Shown: positions 7,150 to 17,800 of the stretch, piece by piece
Layout: every line of letters starts with the position of its first letter
How positions within the stretch are numbered: position 1 is the first letter of the stretch
Virus record (IMG/VR): IMGVR_UViG_3300044516_000147
Span: 1 to 38,240 of that record
Source: a virus
DNA length: 38,240 nucleotides
Reading direction: 5' to 3' (one strand)
The notes under the pieces: generated by a model
The model's database searches: none
What the model was told of the DNA's origin: nothing
What the model saw: the letters and a program-made list of their open reading frames with translations, nothing else
Program-made: the position numbers and the translations under genes

Positions 7150-7548
7150 ATGGAAACACAAGTATCTGCTGATAAATTAGTATCAGTCTACATAAAAATT
7201 AGAGATAAGCGCAGTGCTATTTTACGTGCTTATGAAGAGCAAGATAATGTTTTAAAAGAGCAGCAAGCAATGGTTTCTAACCAAATGCTAGAAATGATGA
7301 AAGAAGTAGGTGCTACTAATATTAAAACTATTTACGGCACGGTATCACGTAGTGTTTCTACAAGGTTTTCTACTAATGATTGGAATAGTATGTATGACTT
7401 TATAAAAGAGCATGACGCCATGCATCTTATGGAGCAACGTATCAGTCAAGGTAATATGAAAAGATTCCTGGAAGAAAATCCAGACCAACTGCCCATTGGG
7501 CTTAACAGTAGCAGCACATATACGGTGTCTGTTCGCAAAGCAAAATAA
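7150..7548 (+). CDS. Conserved phage-like protein, helical N-terminus, unknown role
   Basis: A 132-residue protein; start at ATG 7150 with a strong AAAGGAG site 6 bases upstream (an in-frame TTG at 7075 lies inside the helicase gene and is rejected). Residues 1-55 are predicted helical with a charged heptad-like pattern (AILRAYEEQDNVLKEQQ), probably a coiled coil. Then comes a Thr/Ser-rich segment (IKTIYGTVSRSVSTRF) and an amphipathic part, with a basic end SVRKAK. I recall similar proteins beside phage ssDNA-binding genes, but cannot name a family with certainty. Its place between helicase and DNA-binding genes points to replication or recombination. It is followed 12 bases later by a small HTH gene. 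Confidence 0.65.
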   Translation: METQVSADKLVSVYIKIRDKRSAILRAYEEQDNVLKEQQAMVSNQMLEMMKEVGATNIKTIYGTVSRSVSTRFSTNDWNSMYDFIKEHDAMHLMEQRISQGNMKRFLEENPDQLPIGLNSSSTYTVSVRKAK

Positions 7549-7560
7549 GGAGTAATCGAA

Positions 7561-7794
7561 ATGAAATTTGACGAGAATTTAGATGAGGGCTATGATGACC
7601 AGCTCACAGATGACCAGTGGTTGTCCACTGCGGAAGTATTGGCCTTACTTAAAATAAGTCGCCAGACTCTGGCGTCCTTTAGAAATAAAGGTTTAATAAC
7701 AGCTTATCGTAAAGGTCTATCGGGCACAAACATATATAACAAGGCAGAACTTACTGACTTGATCGTAAAATCAAATACTATTAGGAGTATATAA
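7561..7794 (+). CDS. AlpA/excisionase-like helix-turn-helix protein
   Basis: A 77-residue DNA-binding protein of the MerR-like winged-helix type used by AlpA and excisionases (HTH_17 group). After an acidic N-terminus, the core reads WLSTAEVLALLKISRQTLASF followed by NKGLITAYRKG and a wing ending IYNKAELTDLI, the typical order of helix, recognition helix and wing. An AAGGAG site lies about 8 bases before the ATG. Such proteins act as transcription factors or as architectural proteins for recombination. No integrase is seen in the window, so a regulator of the early operon is the simpler reading. Palindromes at 7114-7130 or 11,715-11,738 could be its targets; that link is untested. Confidence 0.75.
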   Translation: MKFDENLDEGYDDQLTDDQWLSTAEVLALLKISRQTLASFRNKGLITAYRKGLSGTNIYNKAELTDLIVKSNTIRSI

Positions 7795-7795
7795 C

Positions 7796-8698
7796 ATGGC
7801 AAATGACGTAGCATTATTTAGAGAAGCAGGAGCAACAATCCCAGCACACTTACGTACTGGTGCTTTGGACAGTTTAACTAAGAGCCTTATGGGCAGTAGC
7901 GGTAGCAATAAGACTATCTCTATTAGAGGTGGTAGTTTCCGTATGGTTGTAGATGGTCAAGAAGTTATGGTTAGTGACGACCGTGCGCTTGACGTTGTTA
8001 TTGTTAATGCGGCACCCCATATTAGCCGTACTTATTATGAAGGAACTTATAAAGAAGGAGAAAAGTCAGCGCCTATATGCTGGTCTAATGATGGTACTAA
8101 ACCTGATGCTTCTTCTGAAAAGCCACAGGCTAGTGCGTGTGCAGTATGCCCAATGAATATCAATGGTTCTGGTCAAGGTACGTCAAGAGCTTGTAGATTC
8201 AATCGTAGATTGGCTGTTGTTGTTGGATCACCTCATGAGAATAGTGATATATACCGTATGGTTATTCCTGCGCAATCTATCTTTGGTAAAGCGGAAAACG
8301 GTAAAATGCCATTAGGCGCTTATGCTAAGTTTATCGGTGGTCATGGATTGACTATCTCAAGTGTACTTACAGAGATTCGTTTTGATGCTAGTTCTACTGC
8401 ACCTAAGTTAACATTTAGAGCGGCTAGAGCACTAACTGTGGAAGAGATTGAAGCCGCAGGTATTTTAGGTAGAGATCAACAATCTTTAGATGCAATCGCT
8501 TACAACCCAGTATTAGCAGACAGCAATAAAGCTCCAACTGCTGGCTATATCCCTGCACCTGCGGCGCCTGTGTTCCGTGAAACTAAAGTAGAAGCTGTTC
8601 CAGAAGTAGCACCTGTTGTCAGAGAAAGAAAGGCAACGCCCGCTCCTGCTAAAGATCTTGCCGATGTTCTAAGTCAATGGGGAGATGACGAGGACTAA
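7796..8698 (+). CDS. Probable ssDNA-binding protein with Cys cluster
   Basis: A 300-residue protein followed directly by a terminator. Residues 40-90 form a beta-rich start (ISIRGGSFRMVVDG); four Cys (95, 115, 118, 133) lie in a CW..CAVCP..ACRF arrangement that could bind zinc or an iron-sulfur cluster; residues 135-215 are beta-rich again. The last 70 residues are Ala/Pro-rich and disordered and end LSQWGDDED, a short acidic tip like that by which phage and bacterial SSBs recruit polymerases and helicases. Related phage proteins with the Cys cluster are usually annotated hypothetical, so SSB is my inference from the tail and the context. Residues 27-33 (LTKSLMG) recur in the downstream primase. 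The gene starts one base after the HTH gene ends. Confidence 0.6.
   Translation: MANDVALFREAGATIPAHLRTGALDSLTKSLMGSSGSNKTISIRGGSFRMVVDGQEVMVSDDRALDVVIVNAAPHISRTYYEGTYKEGEKSAPICWSNDGTKPDASSEKPQASACAVCPMNINGSGQGTSRACRFNRRLAVVVGSPHENSDIYRMVIPAQSIFGKAENGKMPLGAYAKFIGGHGLTISSVLTEIRFDASSTAPKLTFRAARALTVEEIEAAGILGRDQQSLDAIAYNPVLADSNKAPTAGYIPAPAAPVFRETKVEAVPEVAPVVRERKATPAPAKDLADVLSQWGDDED
7874..7894 (+). repeat. 21-nt repeat, copy 1 (encodes LTKSLMG)
   Basis: The seven codons for LTKSLMG in the putative SSB differ from the copy in the primase gene (9425-9445) only at two third-codon positions. Peptide identity plus near DNA identity between otherwise unrelated neighbours suggests a shared binding peptide or a recent local copy. 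Confidence 0.6.
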
Positions 8699-8713
8699 GT
8701 TTTATCCCAGATA

Positions 8714-8737
8714 GGGGGTGTTAAAACCCCCTTTTTT
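8714..8737 (+). terminator. Rho-independent terminator after the SSB-like gene
   Basis: GGGGGT (8714-8719) pairs with ACCCCC (8726-8731) around a six-base loop, followed by six T (8732-8737). It lies 15 bases after the stop of the SSB-like gene and before the primase-helicase gene. Strong stem and clean U-tract; the primase gene must rely on read-through or its own promoter, which I could not identify. Confidence 0.85.
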
Positions 8738-8764
8738 AGCACTAATTTATACGGGCATAGAGCT

Positions 8765-11707
8765 ATGACACGGAGAGAATTTTTTGACATGATGTTTAGC
8801 CCATCGGGCTACATTAATATAAGAGGTCTGTATTACGACCAGACCCGCGGTAAACCTGTCTCTAAATTTTTCATCGATTTTGATGAGGCAGACGAATATA
8901 TAGAACAACTAGTAGCAGATGGTAGAGAAGCCTATTTTGCTACGCCTACATTTGTAGATAACACCAAGCAAGCCACAGTATCTAATATCGCATATCATCG
9001 TTCATATTTTGTGGATATTGATTGCGGACCAACTAAGTTCTACAAAAGTAAACAAGAAGGTGTAACTGCCCTGTATGCGTTTTGTGAGCACACTGGGTTA
9101 CCTGTACCGATGCTAGTAGATTCAGGTAATGGCATTCATGCGTATTGGATGCTGGGGGAAGATGTACCTTATAACCTATGGAAGCCTGTAGGTATTAGAT
9201 TAAAAGAACTGACCCATGAGTTTGGGTTTCAAGTTGATAGTAGTGTGACAGGGGACGGAGCACGTATTTTACGAGTGCCTGATACCGTTAATACAAAAGA
9301 CCCTAGTAAGAGCAAAAGAGTATATATAAAAATAGCAGCAGAGCCTATATCCTTTGCTGAGTTTTCACAGATTGTACCTCCAGCTATTACACATAACACT
9401 CTAAACTTAGGTCAGACAGATGATTTAACAAAGAGCCTTATGGGTGGGGAGCATTCACCTAGTAAGTTTGAAATCATTCTTCGTAAGAGCCGTAAGTTTA
9501 TTTCCAATCAAGAAAAAGTAAAGGTAGTTTCTACGGATGGCGAAGGTAATGAGTCTATTGTTTTTAAGAATAAAATATTTGAGCGTTGTGCAGGGTGCGC
9601 ACAAGTTTTGTATGCGGATGAGCATCGCAATACATTAGAAGAACCACTTTGGTGGGCTATATTATCTATAGCTAAAGCATGTACAGATGGAGCGGAAGCC
9701 ATCCATACTATATCGGAAGGACACCCAAATTACACTGTTAGTGAGACAGAAGAAAAGTCTTCACGATTTAAAGGTCCTCGTACCTGCCTTGAGTTTCAAA
9801 AGGACAACCCTGATATATGTAGGGGGTGCATACACAAAGGAAAGATAACTAGTCCTATACAACTAGGCAAATACGTAGAATTAGCATCGCCTACTGACAA
9901 CAGCATTGAAGACTTAGCACATGAGAGTCTACAACAAAATGTAACCATGGAAGCGCCACATAAATATCCTTTTGGGTGGGCTAGACGAGCTTCTGGAGGC
10001 ATTGTTAGGCTTAGTATGGAAGTGCAGGACGGTGATGAAACACCGGAGCAAATAGAAGATGTTATTTATGAAAATGACCTATGGGTTAAGAAGCGTTTAG
10101 ACGACCCACATCATGGAGGTTCCTCCATACAGATAGTACATATAGAGCCGCAGGGTCCTAATGAACCTAAAAAGGTTACGGAGTTTATAGCCCCCCTGAC
10201 GGCTATAGGTAAGAGAGATAAGTGCCAGGAACTGCTCACATTCCATGGAGTGTATAAGGCTATTACCCCCAGAACATTAGGGTTATTACAAAAGTATTTT
10301 GAAGATTGGGTGGCAGAATTGAAAGCCAAACCAGAACAAGCAAGAGCCAGCTTTGGTTGGCACGATAATAATACAAGTTTCGTTATGGGTAGCCGTGAAG
10401 TGGCGCTAGATAAGGGTATTTTATTTAGTCCTACATCAGCATCAACTGACGAAGTAACTCCTTTATATCAACGTGAGGGGTCTTTAGATACATGGAGAAC
10501 TATCGCTAATTTATACGCTAAGAAGGGCAATGAAGCACGAGCTTTTGTATTGTTTGTAGGGTTTGGTGCTCCTTTATATAACTTCTTAAATCTAGGTAGC
10601 GTAACGGTGCATCTCACCAATGCGGCATCAGGTGTGGGTAAAACTACTGCTCAGAAAATGGCAGGTAGTATATGGGGGGACCCCGTTAAGACTATGATGA
10701 ATAACAAAGATACCATGAACGCCAAGTACCATAGATTTGGGGTGCTACGTCATTTGCCTTTGTTAATAGATGAGATCACTAATATGGATGGTGAGGCATT
10801 GAGTGATTTTGTCTTCTCTATATCTCAAAACTCAGGCAAGAACCGTATGTCCTCACATACAAATACACTGCGTAAAAACGTAACTCAGTGGAATACCATA
10901 GCCGTAACATCAGGCAATAACAGTTTATACGACACTTTAAAACAACATAGAGCATCAGTAGAAGGCGAGCTGTATCGGATCATAGAGCTCGAAATTGAAA
11001 GTGACGACTCTTTAGCAAAGGAAGAATCTGACTATTGGTATGACCAATTACTGCCTGAAAACTATGGTATGGCTGGAGAAGTTTTTATGACTTATGTTGT
11101 AGATAACCTACCTGAAGTTTTAGAGTTGTTAAAAGAGACCCAAAAAGAATTTGATAAGTGCGCTGGATTTACTGGTAAACAAAGATTCTATTCTGCATGT
11201 TGTGCGGCGGCTTTCACAGGTGCTATTATTGCTAAAAGATTAGGTTTGCACGACATAGATGTAGACAGCATTAAACAATGGGCTGTTACTACGTTAGGTT
11301 CTGTACAAGCTACAGTAAAAGAGTGTAGCTCTGAGGACTCGGTATCGATACTGGGTAGGTTTTTAAACGAGCATAATAGAAATGTTCTTGTGGTTAATAG
11401 CACCTCTATAGAGGTGGGTAGCGTGTTATTAAATGAGCGCCCTGTCAGAGAGGCAATGGGAGAGCTAGTGGTACGTATAGAGCCTGACACTAACCATATG
11501 TATATAGCGAAGAGCGCCCTAGAGCGATGGTGTGCAGAGCGAAGAGTGCCTGTAAAAAGCTTTTATAATGAGATAGAAAGAAAGGGTATTGTATTAAGCA
11601 CTAAGACTAGAAAACGATTAGCAGAGAATACCGCTGCAGCTGGGGTACCCGTTCCTGTATTGTGGTTGGATACTACAAAATTAAGCTTGCCCGAATTAAA
11701 TGTTTGA
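8765..11707 (+). CDS. Primase-helicase: AEP primase fused to DUF927 helicase
   Basis: A 980-residue replication protein. Residues about 60-205 form an archaeo-eukaryotic-type primase core: YFVDIDCG with Asp84 and Asp86, SGNGIHAYWML at 120-130 with His125, and RVPDTVNTK at 170-178. Cys275/278, Cys341 and Cys352/355 form a probable zinc-binding middle segment. Residues about 395-730 match DUF927-type superfamily 3 helicases: Walker A NAASGVGKTT at 619-628 and Walker B PLLIDEITN with Asp669 and Glu670. The C-terminal 250 residues are helical and contain a region that resembles a winged helix. Such proteins both prime and unwind, replacing separate DnaG and DnaB. LTKSLMG at 221-227 recurs in the upstream SSB-like protein. 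It is the last gene of the left arm. The ATG has only a weak purine stretch before it. Confidence 0.85.
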   Translation: MTRREFFDMMFSPSGYINIRGLYYDQTRGKPVSKFFIDFDEADEYIEQLVADGREAYFATPTFVDNTKQATVSNIAYHRSYFVDIDCGPTKFYKSKQEGVTALYAFCEHTGLPVPMLVDSGNGIHAYWMLGEDVPYNLWKPVGIRLKELTHEFGFQVDSSVTGDGARILRVPDTVNTKDPSKSKRVYIKIAAEPISFAEFSQIVPPAITHNTLNLGQTDDLTKSLMGGEHSPSKFEIILRKSRKFISNQEKVKVVSTDGEGNESIVFKNKIFERCAGCAQVLYADEHRNTLEEPLWWAILSIAKACTDGAEAIHTISEGHPNYTVSETEEKSSRFKGPRTCLEFQKDNPDICRGCIHKGKITSPIQLGKYVELASPTDNSIEDLAHESLQQNVTMEAPHKYPFGWARRASGGIVRLSMEVQDGDETPEQIEDVIYENDLWVKKRLDDPHHGGSSIQIVHIEPQGPNEPKKVTEFIAPLTAIGKRDKCQELLTFHGVYKAITPRTLGLLQKYFEDWVAELKAKPEQARASFGWHDNNTSFVMGSREVALDKGILFSPTSASTDEVTPLYQREGSLDTWRTIANLYAKKGNEARAFVLFVGFGAPLYNFLNLGSVTVHLTNAASGVGKTTAQKMAGSIWGDPVKTMMNNKDTMNAKYHRFGVLRHLPLLIDEITNMDGEALSDFVFSISQNSGKNRMSSHTNTLRKNVTQWNTIAVTSGNNSLYDTLKQHRASVEGELYRIIELEIESDDSLAKEESDYWYDQLLPENYGMAGEVFMTYVVDNLPEVLELLKETQKEFDKCAGFTGKQRFYSACCAAAFTGAIIAKRLGLHDIDVDSIKQWAVTTLGSVQATVKECSSEDSVSILGRFLNEHNRNVLVVNSTSIEVGSVLLNERPVREAMGELVVRIEPDTNHMYIAKSALERWCAERRVPVKSFYNEIERKGIVLSTKTRKRLAENTAAAGVPVPVLWLDTTKLSLPELNV
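9425..9445 (+). repeat. 21-nt repeat, copy 2 (encodes LTKSLMG)
   Basis: Second copy of the sequence at 7874-7894, in the primase gene just after the primase domain (residues 221-227). It lies in a low-complexity linker, a likely place for a protein-binding peptide. Confidence 0.6.
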
Positions 11708-11731
11708 CAGATCTGCACTACATGCTAATAT
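11704..11731 (+). promoter_or_regulatory. Promoter candidate with consensus -35 and extended -10
   Basis: TTGACA at 11704-11709, a 16-base spacer, and TAATAT at 11726-11731 preceded by TGC. The -35 is a perfect sigma70 match and the -10 matches four of six with the extended TG. It overlaps the stop codon of the primase gene and points right, toward a short gene-free stretch and a terminator, so no protein gene on this strand follows it. Confidence 0.6.
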
Positions 11732-11738
11732 GTAGTGC
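11715..11738. promoter_or_regulatory. 24-bp inverted repeat over the -10 box, likely operator
   Basis: GCACTACAT (11715-11723) and ATGTAGTGC (11730-11738) are perfect inverted copies separated by six bases. They flank and partly cover the -10 box and reach the expected start of transcription, a classic operator position. It has no T-run after it, so it is not an obvious terminator for the primase operon. Confidence 0.65.
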
Positions 11739-11810
11739 GTTCATTAAATTTCTCTGTGATGTCGTTTATGTGTTAGTTATATCCTTGCCCCGTTACTACG
11801 GGGCTTTTTT
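11738..11810 (+). ncRNA. Candidate small RNA of about 70 nt
   Basis: The stretch from the expected start of the 11,704 promoter to the end of the strong terminator is about 70 bases and holds no convincing reading frame with a ribosome binding site. A consensus promoter, an operator-like palindrome and a rho-independent terminator in so short a space are the usual signs of a small regulatory RNA gene. The 5' part (11,740-11,786) is U-rich and little structured; the 3' end is the terminator hairpin. No known RNA family is recognised. Alternative: the promoter is spurious and the terminator simply ends the primase operon. Confidence 0.4.
11787..11810 (+). terminator. Rho-independent terminator at the convergence of the arms
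   Basis: GCCCCGT (11787-11793) pairs with ACGGGGC (11798-11804) around TACT, followed by six T. It closes plus-strand transcription just before the end of the minus-strand late operon. On the minus strand the stem is not followed by a T-run, so it looks one-directional. Confidence 0.9.
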
Positions 11811-11811
11811 A

Positions 11812-14800
11812 TTAATCCTCTTCAACATCCTTTATTATTCCTGTACCCATCTTAAGTATATTACGCTTCATAGTAAGCAGTTCATCCATTTGTTTACGCT
11901 TTTTTTCTATAGGCATAGACGCATCGTTTTGAGTAAATACCATAGCTTGATTTAACTTAGCCATCATTGACAGGACTTTAGCTTCTGCTTTACTACCGTA
12001 TAAGGCGGGGATGTTTTCCGATGTAGCATACAATGCCGCTCTTGGGTCTCCTACTCTAAGTAAATGTTTAAGAGTATTGGATATCTGATTATATTTTTCT
12101 GCTTGGGAATATACTTCATTTTGATCTGCCAAAGCATTAGGATTAGTAACAAAGGCTTTAACAAAAGGTGTAGTTTCGGTCCAATCTTTACCTACCTGTT
12201 CTCCAAAACCAGTAGATATTCCTTTTGCAAACATATCAGCTACGTTATAAACCTCGGTAAAATACCCTCTTAAAAGTTGAGCACCAATAGCCGGAGATGT
12301 TCCAGTAACATCACTAAAGGCATCAGCAAGATAAGATTTACCTCTACCACGTTCTGCACGGACTAAGTTTTTATCCCCTTGGTTTTCAATGTCAAACCAC
12401 TCTGCTGGATTTTTACTGATCATAGATTTACCAGTAACAGCTTCTAATATAGGTTTAATAAATGCAGGGATAGGTAAAGGTGGGGTTAGCCCATTAATAA
12501 CAGAATTATATAATAACTCTTTACTACGAGTGCCTGTATCTAAACCCATCATTTGTCGTACCATAGCTTCTGGTATTAGTTTAAATGCAGTACCTACTTC
12601 AAATGGAGATGCTGCTTTGCCCATACGGTTATTCCATGGAGTTGGTATCAACCAGTTATTCATCCAATCATCAGCTTTGGCTTCTCTATAATCTTGAGAG
12701 CTATTAGCTAAGGTGTAAGAGTAGGCCATAGAGGCTAGAGTCATATACATAGCCCTAGTTCTAAACATTTTACGTGCTCTAGCTGCATCAGCTTTGGACA
12801 TATTCATTCCAGAAGCATTACGTAAAAGCACATCCATACCATTTAAAAACGAGTTAAAGAAAGGCACCGATTGATTTACCATGCGTATAGTAGCGTCATT
12901 ACCTTGGTTAGCAAAACTCATAAAGTCTCTAGCTCTAGATGTAGCAAAGTCTTTTTTGCCTTCTTCGGTTAAACCTTTTACTGACTTAGCTTCTTTAAGA
13001 GCTGCTTTATAAACTTCCACTCTAGTAGCCGCATCGGCTGCTTCATGTATGTGTTGTATCCAAGACCACCCTTTTTCTACAGCACCTCGTTGTTTTCTTC
13101 CTTTAATGAAATCTATCTTTTGATCTGCTAAGTTGCTTTGCGACTGTAATATACCTTTATTAACTAACTCTTTATACTCTTCACTACTGTTAGTAATAAT
13201 TTTTAAGAAAGATCTTGCAGCACCTATAGGCGTAACTAACCCTGTTTGAGCAGTGAAATTAGCCATGAATGGGTCACGTATTAATTGGCGATACCAAAAC
13301 ATAGGGTTTGTCAAAGCGCCTTTACGAATAACCATAGATGGAGCAGTAATAAAGGATGGTAATTCTAACCTAGCAACATCTTTAAAAGCATCGAATAATA
13401 CTGGATCGTCAATGGCATACATAACAGATTTACCTTTACGTAAAACACTAACCACCTGCATGAACTTACTACCATTATTAAAAGCTAACTCCCTGGCAGA
13501 GCCATGTCTAGCCAACCAGTTTAATGATGCAGTTTTATAATTGTTTTCCATTGCAGCATCAACAGCAAAAGCATAATGTTTTTGTAAGTTTTCAAACATG
13601 TTTATTTTATGTTCACTAACTCCTTTAGCTTTAACTTTACCGATACCTTTTACTGCAGAAGAAACACTTATATTAGACTCCCCCATAGATTCTAGTTCGT
13701 CAGTAGACATATAGAGCGGAGCGTACTGATACTTAGGATTACGCCATTCACGAGCTACGGTTGCATCTATATTACCAGTGCTTTCTAACAAATCTACCAA
13801 AGACCGCATGACTTTATGCACATCATCCACAATAGATTTAATTTCAGGTACAGTAGACATAACTTTATGCGCGTCAGATATCATATCAGGCGTAATATGT
13901 GCACCTATACCGCCTTCGGCTTTTATCTTATCTACTCTACGTTGATCGCTTTCAGCCAATTTGCGTATTTCTTTTGCTGCGGTCATAGCAGATATTCTCG
14001 GCTCTGACTTCTTAGGAAATGTTTTTGCAAAGGCCATTAGTTTAGCTGCATCGGCTCTGCGTTGTACTGCTCGGCGTTCTATATCTTGATATCTTAATTG
14101 GTGCCCTTCATTAGCAAGCACTGTAAGAATACGCTCAACGTCTTCTGCTTTATATCCTTTAGGAAGGTCATGAGAACGCTCTAAGATTTTAACTAAATTA
14201 AGTTTATCTGATCTATTTATAGTTAATAGTCCAGTACTAGAGCGAGTAACAAACCCATGTTCTATAGCACTACTTATAAAGTTTCTACGTTCTTTAGCTT
14301 GATTTCGCAGTATACGTTCGTGAAACTCTCCGTTAGGCATAACAGTTTTGTCTTCACGAGTTAAGTAATCCAACATACTATCGTGGGCTATATATTTTTG
14401 ACGTATTTTATTTAACGTGCGACCAATAACACTTTGGTTACTAGCGGCCATTTGAGCTTTTTCTATATCTTTATCACGTTGTTTTTTTAATTCTTCTACT
14501 TTAGGACTACGGTCCACCAAAATGTCAGCCGAACGCAATCTATCTAACTCAGGCTCATCAGAAGGCACTTCTGAGTAAAGAGGACCTACTTTTTCTTGGT
14601 TTTGTTCCTGAAAAGATTCTACAAATTTAGTAAGGCTTGGGGGAGTTGGTAATGAAGCAGCTTTTTTCAGGGCTTCTATTTCTTTATTCACTAAAGCTAA
14701 TCTACTTTCTGACCATCTAAGATAGTCAGGCATGTCTTTCTCATAATCCAATGACTTTTCTAGATGAGTTATTCTATCTTTAAGTGCGTCTCTATCTGCC

Positions 14801-17800
14801 TCAATAGATGTCCTAGGTTTTCCAAGCTTAGCTAGCTCTCTACTTTTCCTAAAGGCCCCACCCAATTCAGTACGTAAAGCGGAAGTTTCATAAGAAGGGA
14901 TAAGCCCTCCTGTTTCTTCAGCTAAATCGTACATAGCTGTGGCTATGCCTTGTCTATGCCAGTCCCAGTCTACTTCAACATCGGGGTTTGGAATTACGTC
15001 ATACACCCCTGGAGTACTACCTTCTTGTTTTATATTAGCGTAATCTAAAAAGCCTATAGGGTTGTTATTTTCATCAAAGGCTTTAATAACACCTGATTGG
15101 TTATACTTATCTTGTAAATTAACAAGTTTTATTATATCTCCTTTTTTTGTTTTATGCTCTGTATAATTACCCTCAGCTAGTGCTCGCTCGTAGTGTTCTT
15201 TTTTAAAGTCACTTGGGTTTTCTATATCGGTAGTAACAACCTTTGGAGAAACTACAGGATTTACTTTTTCTTCTTTAGCTTCTGGTAATACTCTTGCAAC
15301 GTGACCCTCAGATGTAACTGGAACAGGGGTAATTGACTCAATGTCTGTTAGAGGATATCCGTATTTTAAAGGGCGTCCGTATTTCTTATCACTTATATCA
15401 TGGAAGGTGCCTTTACTAACTAGGTGTTTATCTTCGTCAGCTCTAAATTTTGCTTCTGAATCATAGACTTTTGGCTCCCCTATTGTGGCATAACCCACAT
15501 GCATCGCCTTACCTTTACCTGTTTTAATAAGCCCCATTCTCTTACCAATATAGGGTTTTAATGAGTTTGAGTCCCTAGTCTCAATTGTTTTTTCCCCAGC
15601 TAATATTTGATCGGTAAATGCTTGTTCCTTGTCGTTAATATTTATCCCGTGGGTTACTTTTTCTTCTTTAGTTTCTGGTCTGCCTTCACGAACTCCTTTG
15701 CTACTGATTGGGGCACCTTTACCTTCTTGGCGAATTTCGGGTTGTGTGCTGCGGCTAACATTAGGTGTTGTTGCTTTAGAGATTTTGTCGGCATCTGTTC
15801 GCTCCTGTTCGTTGTATAAAGGTTTGCCCCCTTTTGTATCTTTCCCCCTACGTACTGGTTCGCTAGGCAATAGGTTTTCTGTATGAGTAAGCAATTCTAC
15901 AAAGGCATTATCACGTTTAAGCCCAAGCATATTAGCTATAGATTGTGTGAACTTGCCCCACATAGTAGTGTTTTCGTATTTGATCTTTTTAAGCTTATAT
16001 TGAAACTCCGGGTTAGTTAAGCCTTCAGATACAAACTCATGGACATTTGTAACCCCATATTCTTTATGTAAAGTAGGGTGAGTTTTAACTGTTTCATGTA
16101 ATTTTTTGAGTCCTTCAACAGAAGGTTTTTGTTTCTGTGTAGGATTTTCTATAGCATGGTATACGTTAGCATGAAGCAATTCATGCCCTACTGTAGTTTC
16201 GTTACCTGCATATTTTGGATTCAAACGTATAGTGTGAGCAGATGGAGAATATTCTCCCGCCCGTGTAGCCCCTCTTTTTGCTTTACCTAATATACCACCA
16301 ACTTTAATATTAAGATCAGTAAGGTTTTTTGTAGTTTCTGCTAAGTGTCTAATAATAGGATTTTTACTTTCGCTAAGAACGCTTATAGTGGAGTTTATGT
16401 CACTACTATGTACAGCTTTACGTAGCTCCTCGTTTTCTGTTTCTTTTAATTTAGCAGTTATACGTCCTTCTCTATCTACTTGGGGTTTCCAGCCGTACCC
16501 TAGGGCTTCACCAAAATCTAATTTCTTTTTACTAGTCTCTTCTGGAGATACAACATCTAACTGTTTATAAAGATCCTCTATAGCCGCAGAGTCCTTTTTC
16601 ATATTTGTACTAGCAACCGAGTCTAATATGCGTTTTATAGCTGGATGTTGATCTGTATCATTTATATCTAATTGCTTAAGTTGTTTATACTTAGCACTAG
16701 ATGGAGCTATTCCAAGAGTATCCGCCCAATGAGGCGCTTCAGGTTGTTCAGGCGCTTCAGGTTGTTCAGGCGCTTTAGGTTGTTCAGGTTGTCTTATAGT
16801 CGGTTCTTCTATTTCGCCTGTATCCGTTTGAGTTACATTTTGCTCTTCCACAATAGGCGGAGTTGGCGCAACAGATACTTGTTCTGTCGTGGGTTGTTCA
16901 GGTATAGGAGTAACGGCTTCTCCTGTTGGTAGGGCTTGTTCTGTCGTAGGTTGTTCTGGCGCTGGGGGTTCCGATACAGGAGCAATAACTTCTATAGCCG
17001 CTTGTTGTTCTGGTGTATAGCCTTGTTCATTAACTTCTGGTTGACTAACTTCTGGTGCAACCGGAGGTGGGGCTTCTGCTTCTGCTTGAGCCTGTTCTAA
17101 AGCGCCTTGTTTACCTGCATGACGAGATAAGCCCATAGGCCCCGCTAATAAACCACCGCCAACAAGATCCGTTTTAAGGTTCTCCCAATACTCATCCATA
17201 GCTTCAGGGGAAGACACATCCTGTCCAGTAGCGGCACGTTCAATAACAGCAGAACCCACATCACCAAATACCATACCAGTAGTGTTCAATCCAAATTCTT
17301 TTGCAATGTCAGCAACTTTAGATCCAACCGCAGCTTTACCTGCTTCTACACCTTTAGTCTCTACAACATCAGCAATATACTTTTGAACATTAGGCGTTAG
17401 CAGTTCTTCCATGAATCGGCTTTGTATCTTACCTTTAAGAGGACCTAAGACCCCTAGGGTTACATAATTAACAGCTGTTTCTGCTGCTGCTGCAGGTAGA
17501 TGAGGCATTACTTCAAAGTCTTTACCTTGCTCATCGGTTCTTTGAGCCATACTACCTAGTGCTTGAGAGCCCATAGTTCCAGCTAGTAAAGACGGAGCAA
17601 CCACTTCGGGTGCAAGAGCAAGACCAGTGGCATAAGGACCAATCCCACCAACTACCTCTCCAGCATAATGAGGAATCTGTCTATACAAAGGGTCTGTTTC
17701 TGTAGGAGCTTCAGACATCTCACCTGCTTTTTTCTCCCACTCTTTACTTTTTTCTATACCGGAAGTACCAATTTGTTCCAATGAAGGAAAGCCCATAGAC

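Noticed and set aside
11662-11955. 97-residue plus-strand open frame spanning the convergence point
   Set aside because: It overlaps the ends of two real genes and the terminator, and has no ribosome binding site.
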